This document shows positions 7,968 through 17,065 of a stretch of DNA of 64,000 nt, in pieces. The notes under the pieces are model-generated. The model saw only the letters and a list, made by a program, of their open reading frames with translations, ran no database searches and was not told where the DNA came from. The stretch's first letter is position 1, and the number at the start of each line of letters is the position of its first letter. Origin of the DNA: Sporomusa acidovorans (lineage in GTDB: Bacteria; Bacillota; Negativicutes; Sporomusales; Sporomusaceae); the NCBI RefSeq assembly GCF_900101845.1, contig NZ_FNAM01000023.1, positions 1 to 64,000 of the forward strand. The letters run 5' to 3'. Position numbers and translations under genes: made by a program.

Positions 7968-9997
7968 TTGTTTGTTGATTATTTACTGTATTTTTTGCTG
8001 ATTTTCTTTGGTATAGGTGTACTGTCTCCTTTCCTTATCAGTAAAAATCATATCGTAAACTATGTTGCACATGGAATGGCAGCGCTGGGATGTCTGGCGG
8101 CCGTACTGTGTGCAATTATTGTTTTTAACAATGGGAAGATGGCGTTAATTACGTCTTTTATGCTATTTACCGAGCCTGTTTATATTCGCTTGGACTATTT
8201 GGCAGCGTTTTTTTTGTTGCTTATCGGGGGGATAGGCTGCGTCACCAGTCTTTATGCTATTGGCTACAGCCGAGAATATCTTGAAGATGGCTGCCGTTAC
8301 CGGGTAATGGCGGCACTGTATAATGCCTTTTTACTATCCATGCTAGTGGTAGTTTCCGTCGGCCATGTGGCGGCCTTTATTATTGCCTGGGAAATAATGG
8401 CACTGACATCGTTCCTTTTGGTTAATTATGAACATGAGAAGAATGAAGTTGGCAGGGCAGCTTTTATTTATATTGTGATGACCCATGTAGGCACAGCTTT
8501 ATTATTACCGCTTTTTTTCTATTGGCTAGTGTGGCCGGAAGTTTGGATTTTTTGCGTTTAAGGCAGTCGGTCGGTAGTATTGATCCTTCTACTCAAAATA
8601 TTGTTTTTCTCTGTGCGTTCATTGGTTTTGGGGCTAAAGCCGGGATGATACCTTTGCATATTTGGTTACCAAAGGCTCATCCGGCAGCGCCTACTCATGT
8701 GTCGGCGCTTATGTCCGGCGTTATGATAGAAACGGCAATCTATGGGTTATGCCGCTTTTGCCTTGATTTTTTGGGAGCCGGTCCGGCATGGTGGGGCGTT
8801 ATTGTTCTTATCCTGGCGATCGTTTCTTCCGTTTTAGGCGTATTATATGCAGTAATGGAACATGATGTAAAACGTTTGCTTGCCTATTCCAGTGTCGAAA
8901 ATATCGGGATTATTCTTTTAGGGGTCGGAGCCGGCCTGGTATTTGCGGCAAAGGGGCAAAGCGGGCTGGCTGCTGTCGCCTGGGTAGCAGCACTTTATCA
9001 TGTAATGAGTCACGCGATATGTAAGTCATTATTATTTATGGGAGCAGGGGCCGTACTCCAGTCAACGCATACCAAAGATATGGAGTGTTTGGGCAGACTT
9101 ATCCGTAAGATGCCTTCTACGGCTGTGTTTTTTTTGACAGGGGCAGCTGCCATTTCCGCTTTGCCTGCTCTCAATGGTTTTGTCAGCGAATGGATGACTT
9201 TCCAAGCCTTGTTTTACCTGCCGCAAAGTATGGCAGGAGCTTTAGGCAAAGTGTTTAGTGCTTTTTTATTGGCTTCGCTTGGCCTTACGAGGGCACTGGC
9301 GGCTGCCTGTTTTGTTAAGGCATTTGGTATTGCTTTTTTGGCCAAGCCACGGAGTATCCAGGCAGAACAGGCCCGGGAAGTTAATCACCCGATGCTTTTT
9401 TCGATGGCGGTACTTGCCGGACTTTGCCTAGTACTCGGGTTATGGCCTGCACCTCTGCTTACTATTCTCGGCCAGGCTTTATCAGGCAGAGGAGTAATTG
9501 AGCCTGCACAAGCTTTTGCCGGATTTAATTGGCAGGTGATTGCGATTCGGGCAGGCTCTGCCAGTGGTGATCTGCAAATGCCTGTTGTGGCTGTGCTGCT
9601 GCTATTGGGAGGAGCTTTGGCATGGGGAATTACCAGACTATATGGAAGGTCGCAAACGGCTCAAGGCGAAACCTGGACTTGCGGTATGGTGCCGAGCGCC
9701 AGGATGGAGTATACGGCTACTGGTTTTTCCAAGCCGATTAGACTGGCCTTTAAAGCTATTCTGCGGCCGCAGCACGAAACAATCGCCGACTTGACGCCAA
9801 ATCGTTATTTCGGCCGGCGACTCCATTATCATGTAAGCTTTACTGATATCTTTAGCGCAGTTTATCGACCAATAAACTGTGGAATTATTCGCGCTGCCCA
9901 ATTTATGAAGGTTATCCAGGCCGGCAGCGTTCAGCTTTATATCGGGTATATTACGGCGATTACCGTGCTAGCCCTCATTTTGAGCACCAGGTGGTGA
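7968..9997 (+). pseudogene. hyfB: Hydrogenase-4 subunit B-like membrane protein, frameshifted
   Basis: The first frame (TTG start after CGGAGGC) and the second frame join into one protein of about 675 residues, the usual HyfB length. It is an antiporter-like NuoL/M/N subunit with many helices; HDVKRLLAYSSVENIG and the proton-path segment IWLPKAHPAAPTHVSALMSG are both in the second frame. The frames meet at CTTTTTTTCTA (8511-8521). The run has seven T where eight would keep the frame. The local heptamer T TTT TTC is also a classic -1 slippery site, and a -1 shift there yields LFFLLASVAGS as expected. So this is a frameshift mutation, a sequencing error or programmed frameshifting; damage to the next two genes favours decay. 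Confidence 0.85.
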
Positions 9998-10005
9998 GTA
10001 ATAAT

Positions 10006-10788
10006 ATGGAACAATGGACAATGACAGTCTCGTTCGGCTATGCGCTTGCCCTTGTACTTTTTGCGCCATTAGTTGCGGGACTCATCAAAGCAAGTAAAGC
10101 AAGGCTGCTTATTGTGCAAGGTGCCGTTGGGCCCGCTTTTCCTGAACAGTTTCTAATAGGCTTCGGTTTATTATCCATAAGTGTTGCAGTGCCGTTTATT
10201 TTGGTACAGCATGATCTTAAACGCTTATTAGCCTATTCGAGCATTGAACACATGGGACTTATTACTCTGGGGCTTGGTTTGGGGACGCCGCTTGCAGTGT
10301 ATGGCGCACTTTTGCATATTATTAATCATGCCGTAACCAAGTCATCCCTTTTTTATCTGGCAGGGGCTGTTATTCAGCATTATGGGACAAAGAACATGTT
10401 GCGGATTAAAGGTTTAGTGAGCGCTATGCCGGTTATAGGAACCATGTTCGTGGCTGCTGTGCTGGCCATTGCAGGACTGCCGCCATTCAGTGTTTTTTCT
10501 AGCAAACTTACGATTGTCTGGGCCGCATTTCAAGCAGGAAATTCCTTTTTATGGGTGATTGTACTATTGTTGATGGCCGCCATTTTTGCCGGTATAATTT
10601 ACTATACCTTAAAGCTTGGCTTTGGTCCGATACCAAACAAGGCTGCGGGCGACTACCAGCTGGGCAAACCGGCTTTAGCAGCCGTAGCGGTCTCGCTGGT
10701 GATCATGATTTTGGGTGGAATCTATCTGCCGGACTGGCTGGACACGCTTATTACCCAGGCGGCAGCTATAATAGGAGGGAAAGTATGA
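10006..10788 (+). pseudogene. Deletion fusion: HyfC N-terminus joined to HyfF C-terminal half
   Basis: Residues 1-40 (MEQWTMTVSFGYALALVLFA...KARLLIVQGA) match the start of a HyfC/NuoH-type subunit. From VGPAFPEQF onward the protein is the second half of a HyfF/NuoN-type subunit (HDLKRLLAYSSIEHMGLI, INHAVTKSSLFYLAGAVI, GLPPFSVF). Most of hyfC, all of hyfE and the first half of hyfF, probably some 2 kb, are missing, and the join happens to stay in frame. The ATG overlaps the context of the hyfB stop and uses its AGGTGGTGA. The product is unlikely to work as either subunit. The normal gene order hyfB-C-E-F-G explains the fusion as one deletion. Confidence 0.82.
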
Positions 10789-12086
10789 CAGGGGCATTAC
10801 AGATTATAACGGCAGCAACCTTGAGAGCTGCTGCTACGGTAGTTAATCATGGCGGGCGTTATCGGTTAACAGCCATGTTTGCTAATGACGAGCGCAGAAT
10901 CAACGATGCATTTGCTGTGTATGCAATATTTTTCAGTAAGGAAGAAGCAGCTTTTAAAACGGTTAAGGCAGTTATTAAACAAGCGGAGCCACCTGAGTTT
11001 CCCTCACTTACGCCGCTTTTTGCGGGGCCGCCTGGTATGAACGCGAATTATTGAGCCCGGCCATTTTTGTTTCAGCCAGGCAGGTGAACATATCATCAAC
11101 CTGGAAACGAAACTGTTTTTTACCCATCGCGGCATTGAAAAAACAGTGGAGGGGCTCTCGTTCAGTCAGGCTTTATTTCAGGCAGAACGTATTTGTGGCG
11201 CTTGCTCTGTGGCTAATACGCTGTCTTATGTCCAGGCAGTCGAGCTTCTTGCCAGTACCAAGGTTCCGGTAAGAGCCGAATTTTTAAGAGTACTGGCGGC
11301 TGAACTGGAACGGCTGTACAATCATATTGGTGATATTGGAAATTTGTGCGCCGGGTTAGGGTTTGCTCCGGGTACCAGCCAGGGGTCCCGTCTAAAAGAG
11401 CAGCTTATGCGGCTTAATGAGCGATTGACCGGCAGCCGCTTTTTGCGGGGCTGGATTACCCTTGGTGGTGTGACTATGGATGTAACGCGCGATATGGTGC
11501 ATGACATTTCGCGGACACTGGCCGGGATTAGCCATGAGCTTGCCGAACTGCTTGGCCTTTTACGTGACAACGACGCGTTTTTAGACAGGGTTAATACGAC
11601 CGGTATTTTGCCGCAGCAAGCCGCACTTGAACTGGGAGCCGTCGGTGTGGCGGCGCGTGCGTCCGGGATTGACTGTGATGTGCGGCGTGATTTTCCCTAT
11701 GCTGCCTACCGCAGCCTTCATTTCGACGTTCCCGTATATGCAAGTGGTGATGTAGCCGCCCGACTGTGGGTGAGGGCGGAGGAAGCAGACGAGTCCCTGC
11801 GAATTATAGGGCAGGTGCTTGACGGATTACCAAGCGGTAATCTTAAGTCCGAACTGCATTCGATTGAGCCTTACCGGCGGCGTTCTCTGTCACGGAATCG
11901 GCGCGTGGGTCCAATTTACACTGGCTTATGGCTGGTGAAAATAACACCCTTTACCGCTATTTTGTCCGCTCTGCTTCTTATTCAAATTGGCCGGCGCTCA
12001 CTGTGGCCGTTCCCGGGAATATTATTCCGGATTTTCCTTTAATTAATAAGAGTTTTGAATTATGCTATGCGTGTCTTGATCGATAA
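10785..12086 (+). pseudogene. hyfG: Hydrogenase-4 large subunit (HyfG/HycE-like), three lesions
   Basis: The gene should encode a NuoC-like domain followed by the [NiFe] catalytic NuoD-like domain. Pieces lie in three frames. Frame one gives the NuoC start (MTGALQIITAATL...FPSLTPLFAG). One G appears missing in GGGG 11024-11027, after which AAWYERELL continues in another frame. At about 11053 roughly 70 codons are absent, and EPGHFCFSQAGEH...ERICGACS resumes in a third frame. A further one-base loss near 11880 shifts into VTESARG...NLHWLMAGENN...ELCYACLDR, which ends at TAA 12084-12086. Both CxxC pairs that would hold Ni-Fe are still spelled out, so decay looks recent or part of it is sequence error. 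Confidence 0.85.
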
Positions 12087-12097
12087 GGAGGGATACT

Positions 12098-12820
12098 ATG
12101 CTTAACCTTCTAAAAAAAATTATTAAAACAGGTTGTGTTACTGAGGCTTATCATGCCGATAGCGTGCCGCCACGTTTTCGGGGCGGGATGTTGTGGGAAC
12201 CGGGCCGCTGTCAACATTGCCAAAGCTGTCGCGATGCCTGTCCAACCGGTGCGATTGGGTTTAGCGACGGAATGTTGACAGTTGATCAGCAGGCCTGCGC
12301 CTTTTGCGGACGCTGCGAAGCTGTTTGTGAACACCAGGCATTGTCTCATGGCGGCGAATACCAATTGGCGGAAATGAAAAGCCGGTTGTCAGGTAAGATT
12401 AGGTCGATAGTCAAACGTTCTCTTCATATCCGGCATGTTGATGCCGGTTCTTGTAATGGCTGTGACTGGGAAATGGCTGCCCTTAATAATCCGATTTATG
12501 ACTTGCAGCAATATGGGATTGATTTTGTACCTTCGCCGCGGCATGCCGACATGCTCATGATTACCGGTGTGGTAACACGCAACTTAGAGCAAGCGCTTAC
12601 ATTGACCTATGAGGCAACACCGTCTCCCAAACTGGTTATGGCAGTAGGGGCGTGCGCCGCCACTGGTAAAGTTTTTGGAAAAAGTTATGCAATTTGCGGT
12701 GCAGCTGATACAATAGTACCTGTAGATATTTATGTGCCAGGCTGCCCGCCGCGTCCGGCTGCACTTCTTTACGGACTGCTGTTGGCGCTTGACCGATTAG
12801 GAGGAAACCGCAAGGCATGA
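12098..12820 (+). CDS. Hydrogenase-4 small subunit fused to a 2[4Fe-4S] ferredoxin domain (HyfH/HyfI-like)
   Basis: 240 residues. The N-terminal part has two ferredoxin clusters, CQHCQSCRDACPTG and CAFCGRCEAVC (about 38-78). The C-terminal part is a NuoB-like small subunit with SCNGCDWE, VGACAATGKVF and PGCPPRP supplying the cysteines of the proximal [4Fe-4S] cluster. Separate HyfH and HyfI proteins are the usual state; here they are one chain. It would pass electrons between the [NiFe] site and soluble carriers. The start follows AAGGAGGGATACT. This is the only intact gene of the locus, and without a working large subunit its purpose is unclear. Its stop overlaps the sdaAB start. Confidence 0.85.
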   Translation: MLNLLKKIIKTGCVTEAYHADSVPPRFRGGMLWEPGRCQHCQSCRDACPTGAIGFSDGMLTVDQQACAFCGRCEAVCEHQALSHGGEYQLAEMKSRLSGKIRSIVKRSLHIRHVDAGSCNGCDWEMAALNNPIYDLQQYGIDFVPSPRHADMLMITGVVTRNLEQALTLTYEATPSPKLVMAVGACAATGKVFGKSYAICGAADTIVPVDIYVPGCPPRPAALLYGLLLALDRLGGNRKA

Positions 12821-13482
12821 ATATTTTTGACATTATTGGGCCGGTTATGGTTGGCCCGTCAAGTTCTCATACTGCCGGAGCCGTCCGCTTAGGTAATGCC
12901 GCCCTGGCTATATTGGGAGAAGCAGTGGCGGAAGCTGCCGTTGGCTTGCATGGTTCTTTTGCTCAGACAGGCCGTGGTCATGGTACTGATCTGGCGTTAG
13001 TCGCAGGGCTTATGGGCTGGTCGACTGACGATATACGGATTCCCCAGGCATTTGCGTATGCCCGGGAAATTGGCCTGAAGTATTGCCTAAAGAACATCAA
13101 TGCCGGTGATGCCGCCCATCCCAACTTTGTCAAAATTCATTTGAAAGGGCGCAAAGGCGGCGAAAGTGAGATGGCCGGGGCCTCTGTGGGCGGCGGTCAA
13201 ATCATAATCAAGGAAGTGGATGGTTTTCCCCTTGAGTTTACGGGGGATTTTCCTACTATTTTGACGCTGCATGAAGACCGGCCCGGTGCGGTGGCGGAGG
13301 TGACCGGCATACTGTCAAGGCGCGGCGTTAATATTGCTCAAATGCGCGTATTTCGCAGAAATAAGGGTGGACTGGCCAGTATGGTGCTGGAAACCGATCA
13401 GCCGGTAGACGATGCCGATATCGCTGCCGTGGCGGCTCTGCCGTTAATCCGCTCTGTCCGGCATATTCCGGCAATAAGCTAA
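12817..13482 (+). CDS. sdaAB: L-serine dehydratase, iron-sulfur-dependent, beta subunit
   Basis: 221 residues. The N-terminal domain has the GPSSSHTAGAVRLG motif of iron-sulfur serine dehydratases. The C-terminal 75 residues form an ACT domain (EDRPGAVAEVTGILSRRG), a small regulatory module. With the alpha subunit it deaminates L-serine to pyruvate and ammonia in the cytosol, a common route in amino-acid-using anaerobes. The ATG overlaps the last four bases of the hydrogenase small-subunit gene and uses the AGGAGG inside that gene. The alpha subunit follows 15 nt later. Confidence 0.95.
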   Translation: MNIFDIIGPVMVGPSSSHTAGAVRLGNAALAILGEAVAEAAVGLHGSFAQTGRGHGTDLALVAGLMGWSTDDIRIPQAFAYAREIGLKYCLKNINAGDAAHPNFVKIHLKGRKGGESEMAGASVGGGQIIIKEVDGFPLEFTGDFPTILTLHEDRPGAVAEVTGILSRRGVNIAQMRVFRRNKGGLASMVLETDQPVDDADIAAVAALPLIRSVRHIPAIS

Positions 13483-13497
13483 AATAGGGGTGAGCAG

Positions 13498-14385
13498 ATG
13501 TCACTAGCTAAATTATCGTTAGAGGAATGGATGCAAACCGCCGCCGGGCAAGCGGTTTCGTTTGCCGACTTTTGCGTCGAATTTCAGAGTAAGCAGTTGG
13601 AACTGCCTCCCGATAAGGTAATTGCCCGCATGGCAGCAATGCTGGCGGTGATGGAAGAATCAATAACCACCGGGCTTAAGGGGCCTCGTTCCAAAGGTGG
13701 CTTAGTCGGCGGCGACGCTCAAAAGTTACAGAAATATCTGAGTGGCAAAAAGCGGAGCATATTGGGAAATGTTGTCGGCAAAGCGGTGATGTATTCACTG
13801 GCGGTAGGCGAAGCCAATGCTGCCATGGGGCGGATCGTCGCCGCTCCCACCGCCGGTTCGAGCGGTGTACTTCCGGCTGTTCTGTTTACTATGAAAGAAG
13901 AGTTGCATCTTTCTCAAAGTGAACTGGCCAAAGGACTGGTAGTGGCGGGTGCCATTGGCATGGTTATTGCATCCAGGGCATCGCTTGCCGGCGCTGCCGG
14001 CGGCTGCCAGGCCGAATGCGGTTCTGCCGGGGCTATGGCCGCAGGCGCCATGGTATCCTTATTGGGCGGGACACCGGCGCAAGTAGGACATGCTGTCGCC
14101 ATTACCATTAAAAATATGCTAGGCTTAGTGTGCGACCCGGTTGCCGGTTTAGTGGAAGTGCCTTGCGTTAAACGCAACGCCGGAGCAGTGGCGCAGGCTA
14201 TGGTTGCTGCCGAAATGGCTCTTGCCGGGATTGAAAGTGTAATCCCGCCGGATGAAGTAATTGACGCTATGGATGCGGTCGGCCAGTCAATGCATTGTTC
14301 CCTTAAAGAAACCGCCCAGGGCGGTTTGGCGGTAACACCCACTGCCTTGGCGTTGACTGAAAAAATATTTGGTCATACGATATGA
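13498..14385 (+). CDS. sdaAA: L-serine dehydratase, iron-sulfur-dependent, alpha subunit
   Basis: 295 residues, the usual length of the catalytic subunit. Cysteines in GGCQAECGSAGA and in LVCDPVAGLVEVPCVKRNA are placed to hold the [4Fe-4S] cluster that activates the serine hydroxyl. Glycine-rich PTAGSSGVLPAVLF is also typical. A clear AGGGGTGAGCAG precedes the ATG. The stop TGA directly abuts repeat copy D, which separates this gene from ridA. The link to ridA makes sense: RidA removes the reactive enamine/imine made by serine and threonine dehydratases, especially the PLP-dependent ones. Confidence 0.96.
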   Translation: MSLAKLSLEEWMQTAAGQAVSFADFCVEFQSKQLELPPDKVIARMAAMLAVMEESITTGLKGPRSKGGLVGGDAQKLQKYLSGKKRSILGNVVGKAVMYSLAVGEANAAMGRIVAAPTAGSSGVLPAVLFTMKEELHLSQSELAKGLVVAGAIGMVIASRASLAGAAGGCQAECGSAGAMAAGAMVSLLGGTPAQVGHAVAITIKNMLGLVCDPVAGLVEVPCVKRNAGAVAQAMVAAEMALAGIESVIPPDEVIDAMDAVGQSMHCSLKETAQGGLAVTPTALALTEKIFGHTI

Positions 14386-14482
14386 TCCTTCCGCCAGGGT
14401 GTTAGCAGCGTTCCGGCACTGGCGCGTGATCGCCGCTTTTACCAACACTCTGTCTGGAAATCTTTATTAGCTATTATATAAT
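14386..14482 (+). repeat. Structured intergenic repeat, copy D (between sdaAA and ridA)
   Basis: The most divergent copy. Main stem AGGGTGTTAG against CCAACACTCT pairs with wobbles, the core is CACTGGCGCGTGATCGCCGC, and the right end CTGGAAATCTTTATTAGC matches the family. The outer left arm is not recognisable. It begins right after the sdaAA stop and lies about 65 nt before the ridA start. Confidence 0.7.
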
Positions 14483-14546
14483 TAAGCAGGTTTTTTCTGA
14501 TAAATGTAGAAAAATCAAGAAGAATAAATATTTGGAGGACTGCAGC

Positions 14547-14927
14547 ATGAAAACAGTTGTTTCTTCTGATCGTGCCCCGCAGGCTATTGGTCCCTATTCT
14601 CAGGCTATTAAGGCCAATGGTTTCTTGTTTGTTTCTGGGCAAATTCCGCTTGACCCAATTACCGGACAGATTGTCTATGGCGGGATAGAAGGCCAGACAT
14701 ATCAGGTACTTGCCAACCTGCAGGCAATTTTGGAAAAAGAGGGTCTCAGTTTTGACGATGTCGTGAAGACCACCGTATTTTTGAAGGATATGGATGATTT
14801 TGCGGTAATGAATAAAATTTATAGTCAATCCTTTACTACGAATCCGCCGGCCCGCGCATGTGTGCAAGTTGCCAAGCTGCCGCGCGATGTCAGTGTGGAA
14901 ATTGAAATAATAGCCGTATATCCTTAA
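14547..14927 (+). CDS. ridA: RidA/YjgF-family imine deaminase
   Basis: 126 residues, the usual length for this trimeric family. Signatures are [25 protein letters not shown], and the C-terminal arginine-bearing [21 protein letters not shown]. The enzyme hydrolyses 2-aminoacrylate and related imines formed by PLP enzymes. ATG 14547 has GGAGG eight bases before it; an earlier in-frame TTG would overlap that site and is rejected. Its position right behind the serine dehydratase genes suggests a related role in serine breakdown, although the Fe-S dehydratase itself does not use PLP. It ends at a strong bidirectional terminator. Confidence 0.95.
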   Translation: MKTVVSSDRAPQAIGPYSQAIKANGFLFVSGQIPLDPITGQIVYGGIEGQTYQVLANLQAILEKEGLSFDDVVKTTVFLKDMDDFAVMNKIYSQSFTTNPPARACVQVAKLPRDVSVEIEIIAVYP

Positions 14928-14930
14928 CAT

Positions 14931-14967
14931 AAGAAAAGCCGAAACCGGAAGGGTTTCGGCTTTTCTT
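14931..14967. terminator. Bidirectional terminator between ridA and lgt
   Basis: Perfect 16-nt arms AAGAAAAGCCGAAACC and its complement around a short loop, with A-rich and T-rich ends on both sides. The two flanking genes converge here. Confidence 0.9.
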
Positions 14968-14970
14968 ACA

Positions 14971-15762
14971 TTATTTTTTGCTATTCATACCAATACGTTC
15001 ACCATAGTAACTTTGCCTTACAAACAAGACAAGTCCGACAAGAATAACAGCCAGGCTTGTAAGCTGAGCTGATTTTAGGCCAAATAGCAATGTGCCATAG
15101 TCTCCGCGGAGAAATTCCAGAAAAAAGCGGGCAGTAGAATATAGTATGGCATACAGGATGAAAACCTGCCCTTTGGCATGGTTGGTTGTTCTAAAAATCA
15201 ATAACAGTACAAAGATAACGACATCAATTTGGCCCTCCCAAATTTCCGCCGGCCATAACGGTTGGTTGCCATATACCTGGTGAGCCAAAGTGGTAGAGGG
15301 ATAGAGGATGCCAAAATTGCCGCCTGTTGGGTGGCCGAAGGCATCGCCGTTCATTAAATTAGCCATTCGCCCAATGGCTTGTCCCATGATGATTGCCGGA
15401 GCGGCCACAATATCGGCAAATGCCCAGGTATCAATTTTATGAACTTTTGTGTAGATAATACCGGCAATAGCGCCTAATAAAACACCGCCCTGAATGGCCA
15501 TGCCGCCCTGCCAGACGAAAGGGATCTCCAGTAAATGGTGTTGATAATATTCCCAATCGAAAAAGAAAACATCCCATAAACGGGCGCCGACAATGCCGGC
15601 CAAGCCACAGTAAATGCCAATGTCAGGCACATGTTGGTGCCAGCGGCCATCCTGTTTGGCCAGAAAATAAGCGGTGCCTGTCGCCAAAATAATACTCAGG
15701 CTTAAGATTAAACCATAAGCCCGGATCGGAAAATCCCCGATAAAAAAGAGGTACTGATGCAT
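14971..15762 (-). CDS. lgt: Prolipoprotein diacylglyceryl transferase
   Basis: 263 residues with about seven membrane helices. The Lgt signature GQAIGRMANLMNGDAFGHPT contains the arginine and asparagine that bind phosphatidylglycerol. Early RAYGLILSLSI and WQGGMAIQGGVLLGA are also typical. The enzyme moves diacylglycerol onto the lipobox cysteine of prelipoproteins at the inner membrane, the first step of lipoprotein maturation. An AGGTTTC-like site precedes the ATG weakly. It is transcribed alone and diverges from the thiol-redox genes. Confidence 0.96.
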   Translation of the reverse strand: MHQYLFFIGDFPIRAYGLILSLSIILATGTAYFLAKQDGRWHQHVPDIGIYCGLAGIVGARLWDVFFFDWEYYQHHLLEIPFVWQGGMAIQGGVLLGAIAGIIYTKVHKIDTWAFADIVAAPAIIMGQAIGRMANLMNGDAFGHPTGGNFGILYPSTTLAHQVYGNQPLWPAEIWEGQIDVVIFVLLLIFRTTNHAKGQVFILYAILYSTARFFLEFLRGDYGTLLFGLKSAQLTSLAVILVGLVLFVRQSYYGERIGMNSKK

Positions 15763-15834
15763 AATGTGTTGAAACCTCCATAGTAATTAGTAGTAGCCAA
15801 CCCTAACGCATAGAAACGTAAGGAAGGGGATCAA

Positions 15835-16371
15835 ATGTCAAAAAGATTTATCGTTTTAGCCATTGCAATCATTGCCATGACGGTGGCAATCGGTTTTATT
15901 GCTATGCAGCCCGAAAATTTTCTGAGAACTCAACCTGACAAACCGGCGGTTGACTCAGGGGTAACGGTAGGCAAACAACTGCCGGAATTTACACTTTCGA
16001 CCCTTAACGGAAAAATGACGAAAGTATCTCCCGCTGCCCAGCAAGTCACTATTCTTAATTTTTGGGCAACCTGGTGTCCGCCTTGTCGCCAGGAGATGCC
16101 TGAACTTGAGAAGTTTGCCCAACAGTATAGCGGCAAAGTAGGTTTTTATGCGATTAATATTCAGGAGCCGGTTGCAACAGTGAACGAATTTTTGGCACAT
16201 AATAAATATACCATGAATGTGCTCAGCGATAAAACGGGTGAGGTATCCCAGAATTTTCGTATTAATAGTATTCCAACCACGTTGGTTATTGATAAACAGG
16301 GTATCATTAAATATCGAAAGTCAGGTCCTGTTACAGTAGCTGAACTGGAAGGAGTGCTACATGGATTATAA
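15835..16371 (+). CDS. TlpA/ResA-like membrane-anchored thiol-disulfide oxidoreductase
   Basis: 178 residues. One N-terminal hydrophobic helix (about residues 5-25) acts as an anchor or uncleaved signal. The periplasmic thioredoxin fold follows, with WATWCPPC (C81, C84) and the cis-proline segment SIPTTLVID. Proteins of this type reduce disulfides outside the cytoplasm, for example in cytochrome c or spore assembly. The start follows AAGGAAGGGG. The next gene, ccdA, overlaps its end by 11 nt and would supply electrons, so the two form one pathway. Confidence 0.93.
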   Translation: MSKRFIVLAIAIIAMTVAIGFIAMQPENFLRTQPDKPAVDSGVTVGKQLPEFTLSTLNGKMTKVSPAAQQVTILNFWATWCPPCRQEMPELEKFAQQYSGKVGFYAINIQEPVATVNEFLAHNKYTMNVLSDKTGEVSQNFRINSIPTTLVIDKQGIIKYRKSGPVTVAELEGVLHGL

Positions 16372-17065
16372 CCTTACGCTGGTAACCGTTTTCGGGGCGG
16401 GAGTCGTTTCTTTTTTATCACCTTGTGTATTGCCCATGCTGCCAACCTATGCAGCACTGTTAGCCGGTACGGGTACTCAGACACAATCTGGTTTAAGACA
16501 ATGGCTTTTTATCGTGAATGCCCTCAGCTTTTTAAGCGGGTTTGCGTTGACCTTTATTGCCATGGGGGCAACAGCATCCCTTATTGGTGAGTTTTTCTTT
16601 TATTATCAGGAGGTTATCCGTAAGGTTGGCGCAGTTTTTATGGCGATTATGGGCTTACAGCTGCTTGGCTTAATAAAGATCCCCTGTCTTGACCGTGAAT
16701 ATCGCCCTTTATTACAGGGAGCTTTTGCCGGACCATTCGGAGCTTTCTTACTTGGATTGGCGTTTACGGCCGGTTGGACACCGTGTACGGGGCCGATACT
16801 TGCTACCGTGCTTATGTATGCCGGCTCGGCGGCTACGGTCGTTCAGGGAGCTTTTTTATTGTTTGTATATGCTATGGGTTTTTGTTTGCCCTTTTTGTTT
16901 CTGGCTTTGGTGTTAAACCGTTACCTGGATCAGATTAAGGGACTGTATAAATGGCTGCCGCTTATTCAACAGGCAGCGGGAGCCGTACTCGTGGCGGCCG
17001 GTATTCTCATTTATTTTGATTGGCTGCAAAAAGCAGTAGGCTTGGTATGGGGAATTTTCAATTAG
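16361..17065 (+). CDS. ccdA: CcdA/DsbD-type membrane electron carrier
   Basis: 234 residues, six membrane helices. The two redox cysteines lie in SFLSPCVLPML (C22) and AGWTPCTGP (near residue 144), the pattern of CcdA. It carries electrons from cytosolic thioredoxin across the membrane to proteins such as the TlpA-like partner encoded just upstream. The genes overlap, so expression is coupled. Its stop overlaps the stop of the convergent phosphoesterase gene by four bases, so no terminator fits between them. Confidence 0.94.
   Translation: MDYNLTLVTVFGAGVVSFLSPCVLPMLPTYAALLAGTGTQTQSGLRQWLFIVNALSFLSGFALTFIAMGATASLIGEFFFYYQEVIRKVGAVFMAIMGLQLLGLIKIPCLDREYRPLLQGAFAGPFGAFLLGLAFTAGWTPCTGPILATVLMYAGSAATVVQGAFLLFVYAMGFCLPFLFLALVLNRYLDQIKGLYKWLPLIQQAAGAVLVAAGILIYFDWLQKAVGLVWGIFN

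Noticed and set aside
10551-11054. 167-residue plus-strand frame across the end of the hyfC/hyfF fusion
   Set aside because: Only the part from 10785 (a HyfG start with ribosome site) is coding; the rest is an out-of-frame reading of the fusion gene.
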